DNA from: Ciceribacter thiooxidans
GTDB lineage: Bacteria > Pseudomonadota > Alphaproteobacteria > Rhizobiales > Rhizobiaceae
Length of the DNA: 64,000 nt
NCBI RefSeq assembly: GCF_014126615.1
Contig: NZ_CP059896.1
Span: 3,048,501 to 3,112,500, forward strand
Direction: 5' to 3'
Made by a program: the position numbers and the translations under genes. This document shows, one piece after another, positions 35,813 to 44,882 of the stretch. Under the pieces are notes generated by a model that was not told the origin of the DNA, searched no databases, and saw only the letters and a program-made list of their open reading frames with translations. How positions within the stretch are numbered: the stretch's first letter is position 1; each line of letters opens with the position of its first letter.

Positions 35813-37519
35813 ATGTCGGACGTATCAACCCGCCGCAGCGGCCACGCAGCGGAGAAGATTTGGCTCGCCTCCTACCCCGAATGCGTACCGGCGGAAATTG
35901 CGCCGCTCGAGCACGCTTCGCTCGGCGCCCTCTTCGAAAGCAGCTGCGCCAAATACGCCGATCGCCTCGCCTTCTCGAGCATGGGGCGCGGCATGACCTT
36001 CCGCGAGCTGGAAGCTCAGTCTCGCAAGATCGGCGCCTGGCTCCAGGCCCAAGGACTGGCAAAGGGCGACCGCGTTGCCGTGATGACGCCCAACATCCTG
36101 CAGAACCCGGTAACGGTCTACGGCATCCTTCGAGCCGGCTTCGTCGTCGTCAACGTCAACCCGCTCTACACACCGCGCGAACTCGAACATCAGCTCAAGG
36201 ACTCCGGTGCCAAGGCGATCTTCGTGCTGGAAAACTTCGCCCATACGGTGGAGCAGGTCCTGCCACACCTGCCACTAAAGCATGTTGTGGTCGCGACCAT
36301 GGGCGACATGCTCGGACTCAAGGGCCATATCGTCAATTTCGTCGTCCGCAAGGTCAAGAAACTGGTTCCGGCCTGGTCAATCCCGGGCCACAGAAGCTTC
36401 CGGCAGGTTCTTGCGGAGGGCGCTCGCCAGAAACTGAAATCAGTGGATGTGAAGGGTAGCGACGTCGCCTTCCTGCAATATACCGGCGGCACGACCGGCG
36501 TTTCGAAAGGCGCTACGCTCACGCATGCGAACCTGCTCTCCAACAAGGAGCAGATCATGGTATGGCTGGAGGCGATCTTCGCGATCAAGCCGCGGCCGGA
36601 GGTCATGACCTTCATCTGCGCACTGCCGCTCTACCATATTTTTGCGCTGACGGTGAATTCGCTGATGGGAATCGCGATAGGCGGCCACAACGTGCTGATC
36701 GCCAATCCGCGCGACATTCCGGCCTTCGTGAAGGAATTGCAGCAATACAAGGCACATGTCTTTCCGGGCCTCAACACGCTGTTCAACGCGCTGATGAACA
36801 ACCCGGATTTCCAGAAGCTCGACTTTTCCTCGCTGTTACTTGTGCTCGGCGGCGGCATGGCCGTCCAGCGCCCGGTCGCGGAGCGTTGGCTCCAGATGAC
36901 GGGCTGCCCGATCAGCGAAGGCTACGGTCTCTCGGAAACCTCTCCGGTGGCGACGGTCAACCGGCTCGATTCCAGAGAGTTCTCGGGCATGATCGGCCTG
37001 CCGCTTCCCTCTACAGAAATCGAGATCCGCGACGAGGACGGAAGAACGCTGCCGGTCGGCGACGTCGGCGAAATCTGTATTCGTGGTCCGCAGGTCATGG
37101 CGGGATACTGGCAACGGCCGGAGGAAACGGCAACGGTGATGACCGACGACGGCTTCTTCCGCTCCGGCGACATGGGACTTATGGACGAACGTGGATATGT
37201 GAAGATCGTTGACCGCAAGAAGGACATGATCCTGGTCTCAGGTTTTAATGTCTATCCGAACGAGATCGAAGAAGTGGCGGCCATGCATCCGGGCGTTCTG
37301 GAATGCGCCGCGATCGGCGTCCCGGACCAGCATTCCGGCGAGGCCGTCAAGGTCTTCGTGGTCAAGAAGGACCCTGACCTCACGGAGGAGGCACTGAAGG
37401 CGCATTTCACGGCGAACCTCACCAATTACAAGCGCCCGCGCTATATCGAATTCCGCAGTGAATTGCCGAAGTCGAATGTCGGCAAGATCCTGCGCCGGGA
37501 GTTGCGGCCGAGCGCCTGA
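35813..37519 (+). CDS. fadD: Long-chain-fatty-acid-CoA ligase FadD
   Basis: 568 residues from the ATG at 35813 behind GGGAGG; an upstream GTG at 35780 is in frame but has no signal. It is an ANL-superfamily adenylate-forming enzyme: the AMP motif YTGGTTGVSKGATLTHANL, the gate region EGYGLSETSPVAT, the FACS-type DGFFRSGDMGLMDERGYVKI and VDRKKDMILVSGFNVYPNEI, and the C-terminal catalytic Lys in LPKSNVGKILRRELR. It activates imported fatty acids for beta-oxidation. In S. meliloti the fadD-pgi neighbourhood is chromosomal, and fadD affects motility and nodulation. Confidence 0.95.
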   Translation: MSDVSTRRSGHAAEKIWLASYPECVPAEIAPLEHASLGALFESSCAKYADRLAFSSMGRGMTFRELEAQSRKIGAWLQAQGLAKGDRVAVMTPNILQNPVTVYGILRAGFVVVNVNPLYTPRELEHQLKDSGAKAIFVLENFAHTVEQVLPHLPLKHVVVATMGDMLGLKGHIVNFVVRKVKKLVPAWSIPGHRSFRQVLAEGARQKLKSVDVKGSDVAFLQYTGGTTGVSKGATLTHANLLSNKEQIMVWLEAIFAIKPRPEVMTFICALPLYHIFALTVNSLMGIAIGGHNVLIANPRDIPAFVKELQQYKAHVFPGLNTLFNALMNNPDFQKLDFSSLLLVLGGGMAVQRPVAERWLQMTGCPISEGYGLSETSPVATVNRLDSREFSGMIGLPLPSTEIEIRDEDGRTLPVGDVGEICIRGPQVMAGYWQRPEETATVMTDDGFFRSGDMGLMDERGYVKIVDRKKDMILVSGFNVYPNEIEEVAAMHPGVLECAAIGVPDQHSGEAVKVFVVKKDPDLTEEALKAHFTANLTNYKRPRYIEFRSELPKSNVGKILRRELRPSA

Positions 37520-37809
37520 CCTCACCATCCTGTCAACAGTGGCGCAGCCGGCTCGCGACTGTGCTGCATCGGTCTCACTCGCTTCCAGAATCTCGCCGGC
37601 CGGCGCCGGTGCGCATGAACTCGCCTTGATCGCACATGGGCGTCGCACTAGTGTCCTGCTTCCGAAAAGCCGAAGGACACTTGCGGCTCCGTGATTCCGG
37701 CGTGGGTTCGGATTTGCAGGTTGGCCTCGCACCTGCTCGGATGAGCAACGCGAACCTCGAATCCGCCACGCCCGTTTCGGACCCGTGTCCCGCCATCGAG
37801 GGGAGATAC

Positions 37810-39435
37810 ATGCAGGCGATCATCGACAAGCTGTCCAGCACCGCAACTGCCACGAGGGCGGAGGACATCCGGGCTGCCTTTGCCGCGGACGCGAACCGCT
37901 TCTCCCGATTCAGCACGAACCTCGACGACCTGTTGATGGATTATTCCAAGTGCGCCGTGAACGACGAGATCATGGCCCTTCTGGAGGAGCTTGCGGCCAC
38001 AGCCGGCGTTGCCGAGAAACGAGACGCGATGTTCGCCGGCGAGAAGATCAATTTCACGGAGGGCCGCGCGGTGCTGCACACAGCGTTGCGCAACCGCTCG
38101 AACACGCCCGTATTCGTCGACGGCAAGGACGTGATGCCCGACGTCAACTCCGTTCTGGATGCCATGGGGCGGTTTGCGGAAGACCTGCGCAGCGGCCGCA
38201 TCACGGGCGCGACCGGACGCAAGATCACAGACGTCGTCAATATCGGGATCGGTGGGTCTGATCTCGGCCCCGCTATGGCAACGCTGGCGCTCGCGCCCTA
38301 CCATGACGGGCCTCGCCTGCATTTTGTTTCCAATGTCGACGGCGCGCACATCGCCGACACATTGAAGACACTTGCGGCCGAAACCACCCTTTTCATCGTC
38401 GCGTCCAAGACCTTCACGACGATCGAGACCATGACGAACGCGCGGACTGCACGCAGCTTCGTCGCCGGCGCACTCGGCGAGGCGGCAGTCGGGCACCACT
38501 TCACCGCCGTTTCGACGGCCTTCGACGAAGTTGCAGCCTTCGGCATCCCGGAGGACCGCGTTTTCGGCTTCTGGGATTGGGTGGGCGGCCGCTATTCCGT
38601 GTGGTCGGCCATTGGCCTGTCGCTTATGATTGCAATTGGGCGCGAAGACTTCGGCCGATTCCTTGACGGCGCCCATGCGATGGACAACCACTTCCGCGCG
38701 GCACCGGTGCGCGAGAACCTGCCTATGCTGCTCGGCCTCATCGGCTTCTACAACCGCAATGTGCTCGGCCATGCCTCTCGCGCGATCTTGCCGTATGACC
38801 AGCGGCTCTCCCGCTTTGCCGCCTATCTCCAGCAACTCGACATGGAATCGAACGGCAAGAGCGTGACAGTCGACGGCAAGCCGGTCGCCGGCAATTCGGG
38901 TCCGATCGTTTGGGGTGAACCTGGCACCAACGGCCAGCATGCCTTCTACCAGTTGCTCCATCAGGGAACGACCGTCGTGCCGGCCGAATTCATGATCGCC
39001 GCCAACGGTTTCGAACCGGAACTGCGTCACCAGCATCAACTGCTAATCGCCAACTGTCTGGCCCAGTCCGAGGCGTTGATGAAGGGCCGCACGCTCGCGG
39101 AGGCGAAGGCGCAGCTGAAAGCCAAGGGCGTGAGCGACGCCGCAGCCGAGCGCATTGCTCCACACCGGGTCTTTTCCGGCAACCGTCCCTCGATCACCTT
39201 CGTCTACGACCGGCTCACCCCGTTCGCGCTCGGCCGGCTGATCGCTCTTTACGAACACCGCGTCTTCGTCGAAGGCGTTCTCTTCCGCATCAACTCCTTC
39301 GACCAGTGGGGCGTGGAGCTCGGCAAGGAACTCGCCACCGCGCTTTTGCCGGTCGTCGAGGGCAAGACGACACCTTCCGGCCACGACAGTTCGACGGTCG
39401 GGCTGATCGCGAGCCTGCTGTCACGCGTCGGATGA
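37810..39435 (+). CDS. pgi: Glucose-6-phosphate isomerase
   Basis: 541 residues from the ATG at 37810 behind GAGGGGAG; a longer frame from 37636 has no signal. Family blocks: [35 protein letters not shown], the catalytic-region [32 protein letters not shown] and the C-terminal signature [13 protein letters not shown]. It interconverts glucose-6-phosphate and fructose-6-phosphate. With the fructokinase gene nearby it links the fructose taken up by FrcBCA to the Entner-Doudoroff pathway and to sugar-nucleotide synthesis. Confidence 0.97.
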   Translation: MQAIIDKLSSTATATRAEDIRAAFAADANRFSRFSTNLDDLLMDYSKCAVNDEIMALLEELAATAGVAEKRDAMFAGEKINFTEGRAVLHTALRNRSNTPVFVDGKDVMPDVNSVLDAMGRFAEDLRSGRITGATGRKITDVVNIGIGGSDLGPAMATLALAPYHDGPRLHFVSNVDGAHIADTLKTLAAETTLFIVASKTFTTIETMTNARTARSFVAGALGEAAVGHHFTAVSTAFDEVAAFGIPEDRVFGFWDWVGGRYSVWSAIGLSLMIAIGREDFGRFLDGAHAMDNHFRAAPVRENLPMLLGLIGFYNRNVLGHASRAILPYDQRLSRFAAYLQQLDMESNGKSVTVDGKPVAGNSGPIVWGEPGTNGQHAFYQLLHQGTTVVPAEFMIAANGFEPELRHQHQLLIANCLAQSEALMKGRTLAEAKAQLKAKGVSDAAAERIAPHRVFSGNRPSITFVYDRLTPFALGRLIALYEHRVFVEGVLFRINSFDQWGVELGKELATALLPVVEGKTTPSGHDSSTVGLIASLLSRVG

Positions 39436-39474
39436 CCTATCGCGGGAGCCGTCTGTGGCGGCCTGCCGCGTCAG

Positions 39475-40230
39475 CTATTGTGCTGCATAGCCACCGTCGA
39501 CGAGGTGGTAGCTGCCGGTGATAAAGGATGCCCGATCGGAGAGCAGGAAGAGGGTGAGGTTTGCGACCTCCTCCGAGGTACCGAGCCGTCCGATCGGGTG
39601 GAGCCCGACCAGCCCGCTAATGCTCTCCTCATCCAGGCTGCTCTCCACCAGTGGCGTACGAATGTAGCCCGGGCCGACCGCGTTAACGCGCACGCCGCTC
39701 GCCGAATAGGCAATCGCAGCGGATTTCGTCATGCCGACCAATGCATGCTTGGCTGCCACATAGGCGGGCGCGTTGGCGATGGCATTGGTCCCGAGGATCG
39801 ATGACATGTTGACGATGGAGCCTTTTGCCTGCCGCAACATGACTTCAATTTCGTACTTCATGCAGTAGAAGACAGAGTTCTGGTTCACGGCGATGACGTG
39901 CTGCCATTCGTCGATCTCGTATTCGGCAATCGGCTTCAACGGACCGCCGATGCCGGCATTGTTGACCGCACAATCCAGCCCGCCGTAAGTCTCGGCAGCG
40001 AACTCGACCATCGCCTTAACTGCTTGGGGATCGCTGACGTCGACCTGTCGGGCGCTTGCCGTTCCGCCGGCGGCGAGGATCGTATCCACGACTGCCTGCG
40101 CACCCGCCAGATTCATATCGGCGACGACAACACGAGCGCCCTCCTCCGCCAACTGACGGGCGCAGGCCGCACCGATACCCGAACCGCCACCTGTGACGAG
40201 GGCAACTTTCCCCGCGAATTCCTTTGTCAT
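39475..40230 (-). CDS. Short-chain dehydrogenase/reductase, substrate unknown
   Basis: 251 residues from the ATG at 40230 (MTKEFAGKVALVTGG). Classical SDR: the cofactor motif TGGGSGIGAA, an acidic residue in VVVADMN favouring NAD, NNAGIGGPLKP, the catalytic Ser in VNMSSILG, and Tyr-x-x-x-Lys in APAYVAAKHALVGM. The C-terminus ends SYHLVDGGYAAQ. Such enzymes oxidise sugar alcohols, hydroxy acids or steroids; nothing here fixes the substrate. It lies convergent with pgi and downstream of the fructokinase gene on the same strand with a 164-bp gap. Confidence 0.9.
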   Translation of the reverse strand: MTKEFAGKVALVTGGGSGIGAACARQLAEEGARVVVADMNLAGAQAVVDTILAAGGTASARQVDVSDPQAVKAMVEFAAETYGGLDCAVNNAGIGGPLKPIAEYEIDEWQHVIAVNQNSVFYCMKYEIEVMLRQAKGSIVNMSSILGTNAIANAPAYVAAKHALVGMTKSAAIAYSASGVRVNAVGPGYIRTPLVESSLDEESISGLVGLHPIGRLGTSEEVANLTLFLLSDRASFITGSYHLVDGGYAAQ

Positions 40231-40394
40231 GACTTCACCTTCTTTCGACCGACCCCGAAACGACTGCAGCAACAGAATGTTGGTGCAGATGAAGGTACGA
40301 ACAAGTCACGCCGACATCAATCACGGATTCCTAATGTCGAACATCCTAAGGTGTCGCCTGTTCGAGAGTTTGAACGAACAACGGTCGAAGGAGA

Positions 40395-41321
40395 TTAAAT
40401 CCCGATCTCATGAGCGAAGGGAGGATTTGCACCCGCCCTCGACACAGTGACCGCCGCTGCCTTTGCCCCAAGTGCGAGCGCAGCTTCGACGGCCTTCTCG
40501 TCGATCGAAGCGACCTTCTCCTTGGTCAGCAGTTCCTGCATCTTCAAGGAGGCGAGAATGCCGGCGTCGAACGTGTCGCCGGCACCGACGGTGTCCACCA
40601 CGGTCACGCGCTCGCTCGGCACGGACACCTTGAATCGGCGAGTATATCCTGTCGCGCCTTCGGCTCCGCGGGTGATGACGACGAGCTTGGCGCCGAGATC
40701 GAGCCAGTGGCCGGCAAGTTCGTCATGACCGCCCGAAAGTCCGAACCATTCGAGATCTTCGTCGGAGAACTTAATGATATCGGCCATGGCCGCCATGCGG
40801 TTGAGGCGTGCGGCATGGGCCGCCTTGTCCTTGATGAAGCCCGGACGGATGTTAGGATCGAGCGAGATGACGCGGGTCGCGTGTTCGCGCGCCATCAGGG
40901 CCTCGTAGGTCGACCCGCAGGGCTCGGGGATCAGGCTGATCGCGCCGAAATGCAAGGCCTCGCAATCGGCACCGAGGGAAGGCAGGTCGCTTTCGGTGAT
41001 CATCCGGCCGGCGGTGTTCTCGTCGTAGAAGGCGTAGGTCGCCTGCCCGTTGACGAGCTTGACGAAGGCGATGGTGGTGGGTCTCGGCAATGTGGCGCAG
41101 TAAGAGAAATCGACATTGCTCGACTTCAGCGTCTCACGCAGGATGTCGCCCATCATGTCATCGGAGAGGCCGGTGAAGAAACCGGTCGGAATGCCGAGCC
41201 GCCCGAGCGCAATCGCGGTGTTGAAGATCGCGCCGCCGGCATAGGGAGCGAAGCCCTTCTCGCCGAGCGTGGTTTCGCGCGGAAGCATGTCGATGAGCGC
41301 TTCGCCGCAACACAGTATCAT
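40395..41321 (-). CDS. frk: Fructokinase (PfkB family)
   Basis: 308 residues, a ribokinase/PfkB-fold sugar kinase: N-terminal MILCCGEALIDMLPRE, the substrate-region AGGAIFNTAIALGRLGI, LDPNIRPGFI, KFSDEDLEWF, and the catalytic signature VDTVGAGDTFDAGIL with the base Asp. Fructokinase is favoured over ribokinase or 2-keto-3-deoxygluconate kinase because of its place near pgi and the frc fructose transporter genes, and because S. meliloti has frk at this place. It phosphorylates cytoplasmic fructose to fructose-6-phosphate. Confidence 0.88.
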   Translation of the reverse strand: MILCCGEALIDMLPRETTLGEKGFAPYAGGAIFNTAIALGRLGIPTGFFTGLSDDMMGDILRETLKSSNVDFSYCATLPRPTTIAFVKLVNGQATYAFYDENTAGRMITESDLPSLGADCEALHFGAISLIPEPCGSTYEALMAREHATRVISLDPNIRPGFIKDKAAHAARLNRMAAMADIIKFSDEDLEWFGLSGGHDELAGHWLDLGAKLVVITRGAEGATGYTRRFKVSVPSERVTVVDTVGAGDTFDAGILASLKMQELLTKEKVASIDEKAVEAALALGAKAAAVTVSRAGANPPFAHEIGI

Positions 41322-41391
41322 ACAAGCCTCCCGCTCGCCCTTGACGTTTCAATCGATTTAAAGCAATCCGCCCTGGATTGCCAGCCCCTCG

Positions 41392-42084
41392 TCAGGAAAG
41401 AGAGGCGACGCCGCCATTGCGCGCCGACCAGGCGAGCGGCGCATCGAGGAAGGCTTCGACCTCGGCAAGTGTGTTTTCGTCGAAGAGCTTCTGCGCACGC
41501 GCGACCGCAAGGACCTCGCGCCAGGTGGCAATGTAATGCAAGGTGACGTTGCCGTTGACGAAACGCTCCTTCGCCTCGGGGAATATCCCGTAGAAGAAGA
41601 GTGCGATCCCGTGATCGACGACACCACCGGCTGCGCGCACGGCATCGATGAACTTGAACATGCTGCCGCCGGCAGTCGTCAGGTCCTCGATCACCAGCAC
41701 CCGCGCGCCTTCGGGCATGTGGCCCTCGATCTGGGCATTGCGGCCGTGGCCCTTGGGCTGCTTGCGCACGTAGATCATCGGCAGGCCCAGACGGTCGGCG
41801 AGAAGCGCAGCAAAGGGAATGCCTGCCGTCTCGCCGCCGGCGATGCAGTCGAACTGCTCGAAGCCGGCATTGCGCAGGACGGTCGCGGCGGCGAAATCCA
41901 TCACCGCCGAACGGATGCGCGGATAGGAGAGCAGTTTGCGGCAGTCGATATAGACCGGGCTCATCATACCCGACGAGAGCTTGTAAGGCTTGTCGGCGGA
42001 AAAATGCACCGCCTTGATCTCCCACAGCATCTTCGCAACGAGTTCCGCCGTTACGGCAGGATCGGAAAACGACGTCGGCATCAT
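41392..42084 (-). CDS. pyrE: Orotate phosphoribosyltransferase
   Basis: 230 residues; the first of two adjacent ATGs follows GAGGG at seven bases. Type I phosphoribosyltransferase: the PRPP-binding loop is [18 protein letters not shown], with [11 protein letters not shown] and [20 protein letters not shown] earlier, and KPKG-like residues in [17 protein letters not shown]. It converts orotate and PRPP to OMP in pyrimidine synthesis. pyrC lies about 600 bp upstream on the same strand, separated by a DUF805 gene. Confidence 0.96.
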   Translation of the reverse strand: MMPTSFSDPAVTAELVAKMLWEIKAVHFSADKPYKLSSGMMSPVYIDCRKLLSYPRIRSAVMDFAAATVLRNAGFEQFDCIAGGETAGIPFAALLADRLGLPMIYVRKQPKGHGRNAQIEGHMPEGARVLVIEDLTTAGGSMFKFIDAVRAAGGVVDHGIALFFYGIFPEAKERFVNGNVTLHYIATWREVLAVARAQKLFDENTLAEVEAFLDAPLAWSARNGGVASLS

Positions 42085-42213
42085 GGGCGGTCCCTCTTGC
42101 TTCCTGATTGCATTGCAACGGCAATAGCAGCAAGCCGCCGCGCTTTCCAGCGGCAGATATCAGGCAAAAGAGGGTGTTCGCCGGAACGCGCCGGCGAAGC
42201 GGTGCCTCTGCAC

Positions 42214-42567
42214 TCAAGCGACAGGCGGTGCGCCGAACCGGTTTGCCGTCGGCTGGCTCGGCTGCACGTTGAAATAGACGAGCACGATCCAGCCGATGAC
42301 CGGGACCAGCGCAAGGAGCATGAACCAGCCGGACTTGTCGATGTCGTGGAGCCGACGTGCACCGACGGCGAGGCTCGGAAGGAGCAGTGCGAGCGCGGCC
42401 AGCGTGTCGAGCAGCCCGATGCCGATAACCGCTTGGTCGAGCAGCGAGGCCACGAAATTCACGATCACGGTGAAGAGCACGAACCACCAGAATTCTGCGC
42501 GCGACGCACGGCCGGTGAAGTCCTTGTATTTCGACAGGACGGTGGAAACGGATTCCTGAAACGTCAT
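42214..42567 (-). CDS. DUF805 family small membrane protein
   Basis: 117 residues from the ATG at 42567 (MTFQESVSTVLSKYKDFTGR). DUF805 pattern: GRASRAEFWWFVLFTVIVNF, then LAALALLLPSLAVGARRLHD and DKSGWFMLLALVPVIGWIVL, with three or four TM helices. The family has no assigned biochemical function. It lies between pyrC and pyrE on the same strand. A longer frame upstream overlaps pyrC antisense-like sequence and is unlikely. Confidence 0.88.
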   Translation of the reverse strand: MTFQESVSTVLSKYKDFTGRASRAEFWWFVLFTVIVNFVASLLDQAVIGIGLLDTLAALALLLPSLAVGARRLHDIDKSGWFMLLALVPVIGWIVLVYFNVQPSQPTANRFGAPPVA

Positions 42568-42682
42568 TTTTATCCCCCGCAAATACTTGCTGGAGGAATT
42601 GGCTAGGCGACTTTTCGAGCGCCGGCAACGCGGAACTGATGTCCACCGCACAAACACCCAGGAATGGTCGGCGGGAGGAGCG

Positions 42683-43720
42683 TTACTCGACGTCCCAATA
42701 GATCGGAAACATCGGATCGAAAACGGTAACCGAACCGGCACCCGTCTCGATCTTCTTCGGAAATTCCACCGACGTCTCGCGCTTGACCAGGGTGATCCGC
42801 GTCTCGTTCGGCTGCAGACCGTACCAGGCCGGACCGTTCAGCGACACGAAGGCTTCCAGCTTGTCGATGGCACCCTCCTCCTCAAACACGTGAGCAAGGC
42901 AGCTCATGGTGTTCGGCGCACAATAAATGCCGGCGCAGCCGCAGGCGCACTCCTTTGCTGCATCGACGTGCGGGGCGGAATCCGTGCCGAGGAAGAAGCG
43001 CGCATCGCCGGATATCGCCGCCGCCCGCAACGCCAGGCGATGGCTCTCGCGCTTGGCGACGGGCAGGCAATAGTAATGTGGACGAATGCCGCCGACGAGA
43101 ATCGCGTTGCGGTTGATGATCAGGTGGTGCGTCGTGATGGAACCGGCAAGATTGGCGTCCGAGGCGCGGATGTAGTCGACGCCGTCCGAGGTCGTCACGT
43201 GCTCCATCGTCACTTTCAGTTCCGGCAGTCGCTGGCGCAGGGGATCGAGCACCGTTTCGATGAAAACAGCCTCGCGATCGAAGATGTCGACTTCCGGCGC
43301 GGTGACTTCGCCGTGGACGCAAAGCGGCAGGCCGATCTTCGCCATGCGCTCCAGGACGGGCATCACCTTTTCGAGATTACGCACGCCGCTCGCAGAATTG
43401 GTGGTAGCCCCGGCGGGATAGAGCTTCACTGCCGTGATCAGCCCGCTGCGTTTGCCCTCTTCCACGTCATCGGGATCAGTCTCTTCCGTCAGGTAGAGGG
43501 TCATCAGCGGCTCGAAGCTGTGGCCATCCGGAAGCGCGTCCAGAATACGGCTACGGTAATCACGGGCATCGGCCGTCGTGACGACCGGCGGCACAAGGTT
43601 CGGCATGACGATCGCACGGGCAAAATGCCGGCTCGTATCGGCAATCACGCCGCGGAGCATGGCGCCGTCTCGCAGGTGAAGATGCCAGTCGTCGGGGCGG
43701 CGGATGGTAAGCGATTGCAT
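42683..43720 (-). CDS. pyrC: Dihydroorotase (class II)
   Basis: 345 residues from the ATG at 43720 ([20 protein letters not shown]). Zinc ligands are in HLHLRDG, the carboxylated lysine in [17 protein letters not shown], the histidines in CVHGEV and TMEHVTT, and the catalytic Asp in LGTDSAPH. Length and motifs fit the E. coli-type PyrC. It closes carbamoyl-aspartate to dihydroorotate in pyrimidine synthesis. An alternative start at 43771 is not supported. Confidence 0.96.
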   Translation of the reverse strand: MQSLTIRRPDDWHLHLRDGAMLRGVIADTSRHFARAIVMPNLVPPVVTTADARDYRSRILDALPDGHSFEPLMTLYLTEETDPDDVEEGKRSGLITAVKLYPAGATTNSASGVRNLEKVMPVLERMAKIGLPLCVHGEVTAPEVDIFDREAVFIETVLDPLRQRLPELKVTMEHVTTSDGVDYIRASDANLAGSITTHHLIINRNAILVGGIRPHYYCLPVAKRESHRLALRAAAISGDARFFLGTDSAPHVDAAKECACGCAGIYCAPNTMSCLAHVFEEEGAIDKLEAFVSLNGPAWYGLQPNETRITLVKRETSVEFPKKIETGAGSVTVFDPMFPIYWDVE

Positions 43721-43794
43721 GGCGAGCCTCCGGCAAATGTATATGGGCCGTCGATAGCACGACCAGCCCACCGGTCAATCCCGCATTTCGCCCG

Positions 43795-44865
43795 TCAGAA
43801 GCCGGAGGCGGAAGCGATAGCCGAAAGCGCCTGCTCCTCACGATCCTGTTGCATGATCTCGTAGATTTTCGGGAGCGCGCGCTCGAAAGCCGCCACACAT
43901 TCAGGGTCGAACTGCGAACCGGCGCGACCACGGATGTGTTCAACGGTTCGATCGAAGGACCAGGCGGACTTGTAGGGGCGCTCGGTGGTGAGCGCATCGA
44001 AATTGTCGGCGATGCAGACGATCCGGCCGGCGAGAGGTATCGCATCACCCGCGAGGCGGTTCGGATAACCCTGTCCGTCCCAGCGCTCATGATGGCTGAC
44101 GGCAATTTCCGAGGCGAGTTGCAGCAAGGACGATTGCGATTGCGCAAGGATGCTTCCGCCGATCTGGGCATGCGCCTGCATCTGTCGATACTCCGCCTCC
44201 GTGAGACGGCCCTGCTTCAGCAGCAAGGTATCCGGCATGGCGGCCTTTCCAACGTCGTGCATCGGGGCAGCGAGGCGGATGTCGTTGCACATCTCTTGCG
44301 GCAGCCCGAGCTCGACGGCGATCGCCTCGGAATAGGCAGCAACTCGAGCAGTGTGGCGGGAGGTATGGGGATCCTTGTATTCTGCGGCCAGCGTCAGCCG
44401 GTGAATGATTTCCTGTTCGCGCTGGCGCAGCTCGGTAACCGCCCGGTCGACCTCGCGGCGGAGCCATTCTGCCTGGTCTGCCAACTGCTTGCGTGCGCGA
44501 GAAAGGCTCACGATGTTCTGTACGCGGGCCTGGAATTCGACCGGGTTCACTGGCTTCGTCAAAAAGTCGATCGCCCCGGCATTCAAGGCGGCCATGCGGG
44601 TCGTCATGTCGGTGTCGGCAGTGATGAAAATCACCGGAATGTTGGCGTACTTCTCGAACCGGACGATCTCGGTGTAGAGCTCAACGCCGTTATAGACGGG
44701 CATCTGGTAATCGATGATGGCGACGTCGAAATCGAGATCCGGCAGTGCCGATAGCACCGCATCAGGGCCAGCGAAGGGGACAGCCTCGCACTGGTCGAGT
44801 TTCGCGACGAGCTTCGTCAGGAGCTTCAGATTTGTATTGTTGTCGTCCACCAGCAGAATGCGCAT
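43795..44865 (-). CDS. Response regulator with HD-GYP output (probable c-di-GMP phosphodiesterase, RpfG type)
   Basis: 356 residues from the ATG at 44865 behind GGAGG; an ATG at 44883 overlapping the hybrid kinase stop is possible. The receiver domain starts MRILLVDDNNTNLKLLTKLV with the phospho-Asp in VAIIDYQMPVYNG and Lys in FLTKPVNP. A helical linker follows, and then an HD-GYP domain with intact motifs: the metal site HDVGKAAMPD and HHERWDGQGYPN. This predicts hydrolysis of c-di-GMP in the cytoplasm, controlled by phosphorylation. Last gene of a three-gene signalling unit after a REC protein and a hybrid kinase with Hpt. Confidence 0.92.
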   Translation of the reverse strand: MRILLVDDNNTNLKLLTKLVAKLDQCEAVPFAGPDAVLSALPDLDFDVAIIDYQMPVYNGVELYTEIVRFEKYANIPVIFITADTDMTTRMAALNAGAIDFLTKPVNPVEFQARVQNIVSLSRARKQLADQAEWLRREVDRAVTELRQREQEIIHRLTLAAEYKDPHTSRHTARVAAYSEAIAVELGLPQEMCNDIRLAAPMHDVGKAAMPDTLLLKQGRLTEAEYRQMQAHAQIGGSILAQSQSSLLQLASEIAVSHHERWDGQGYPNRLAGDAIPLAGRIVCIADNFDALTTERPYKSAWSFDRTVEHIRGRAGSQFDPECVAAFERALPKIYEIMQQDREEQALSAIASASGF

Positions 44866-44882
44866 CGTCGCCTCCTTGGCCA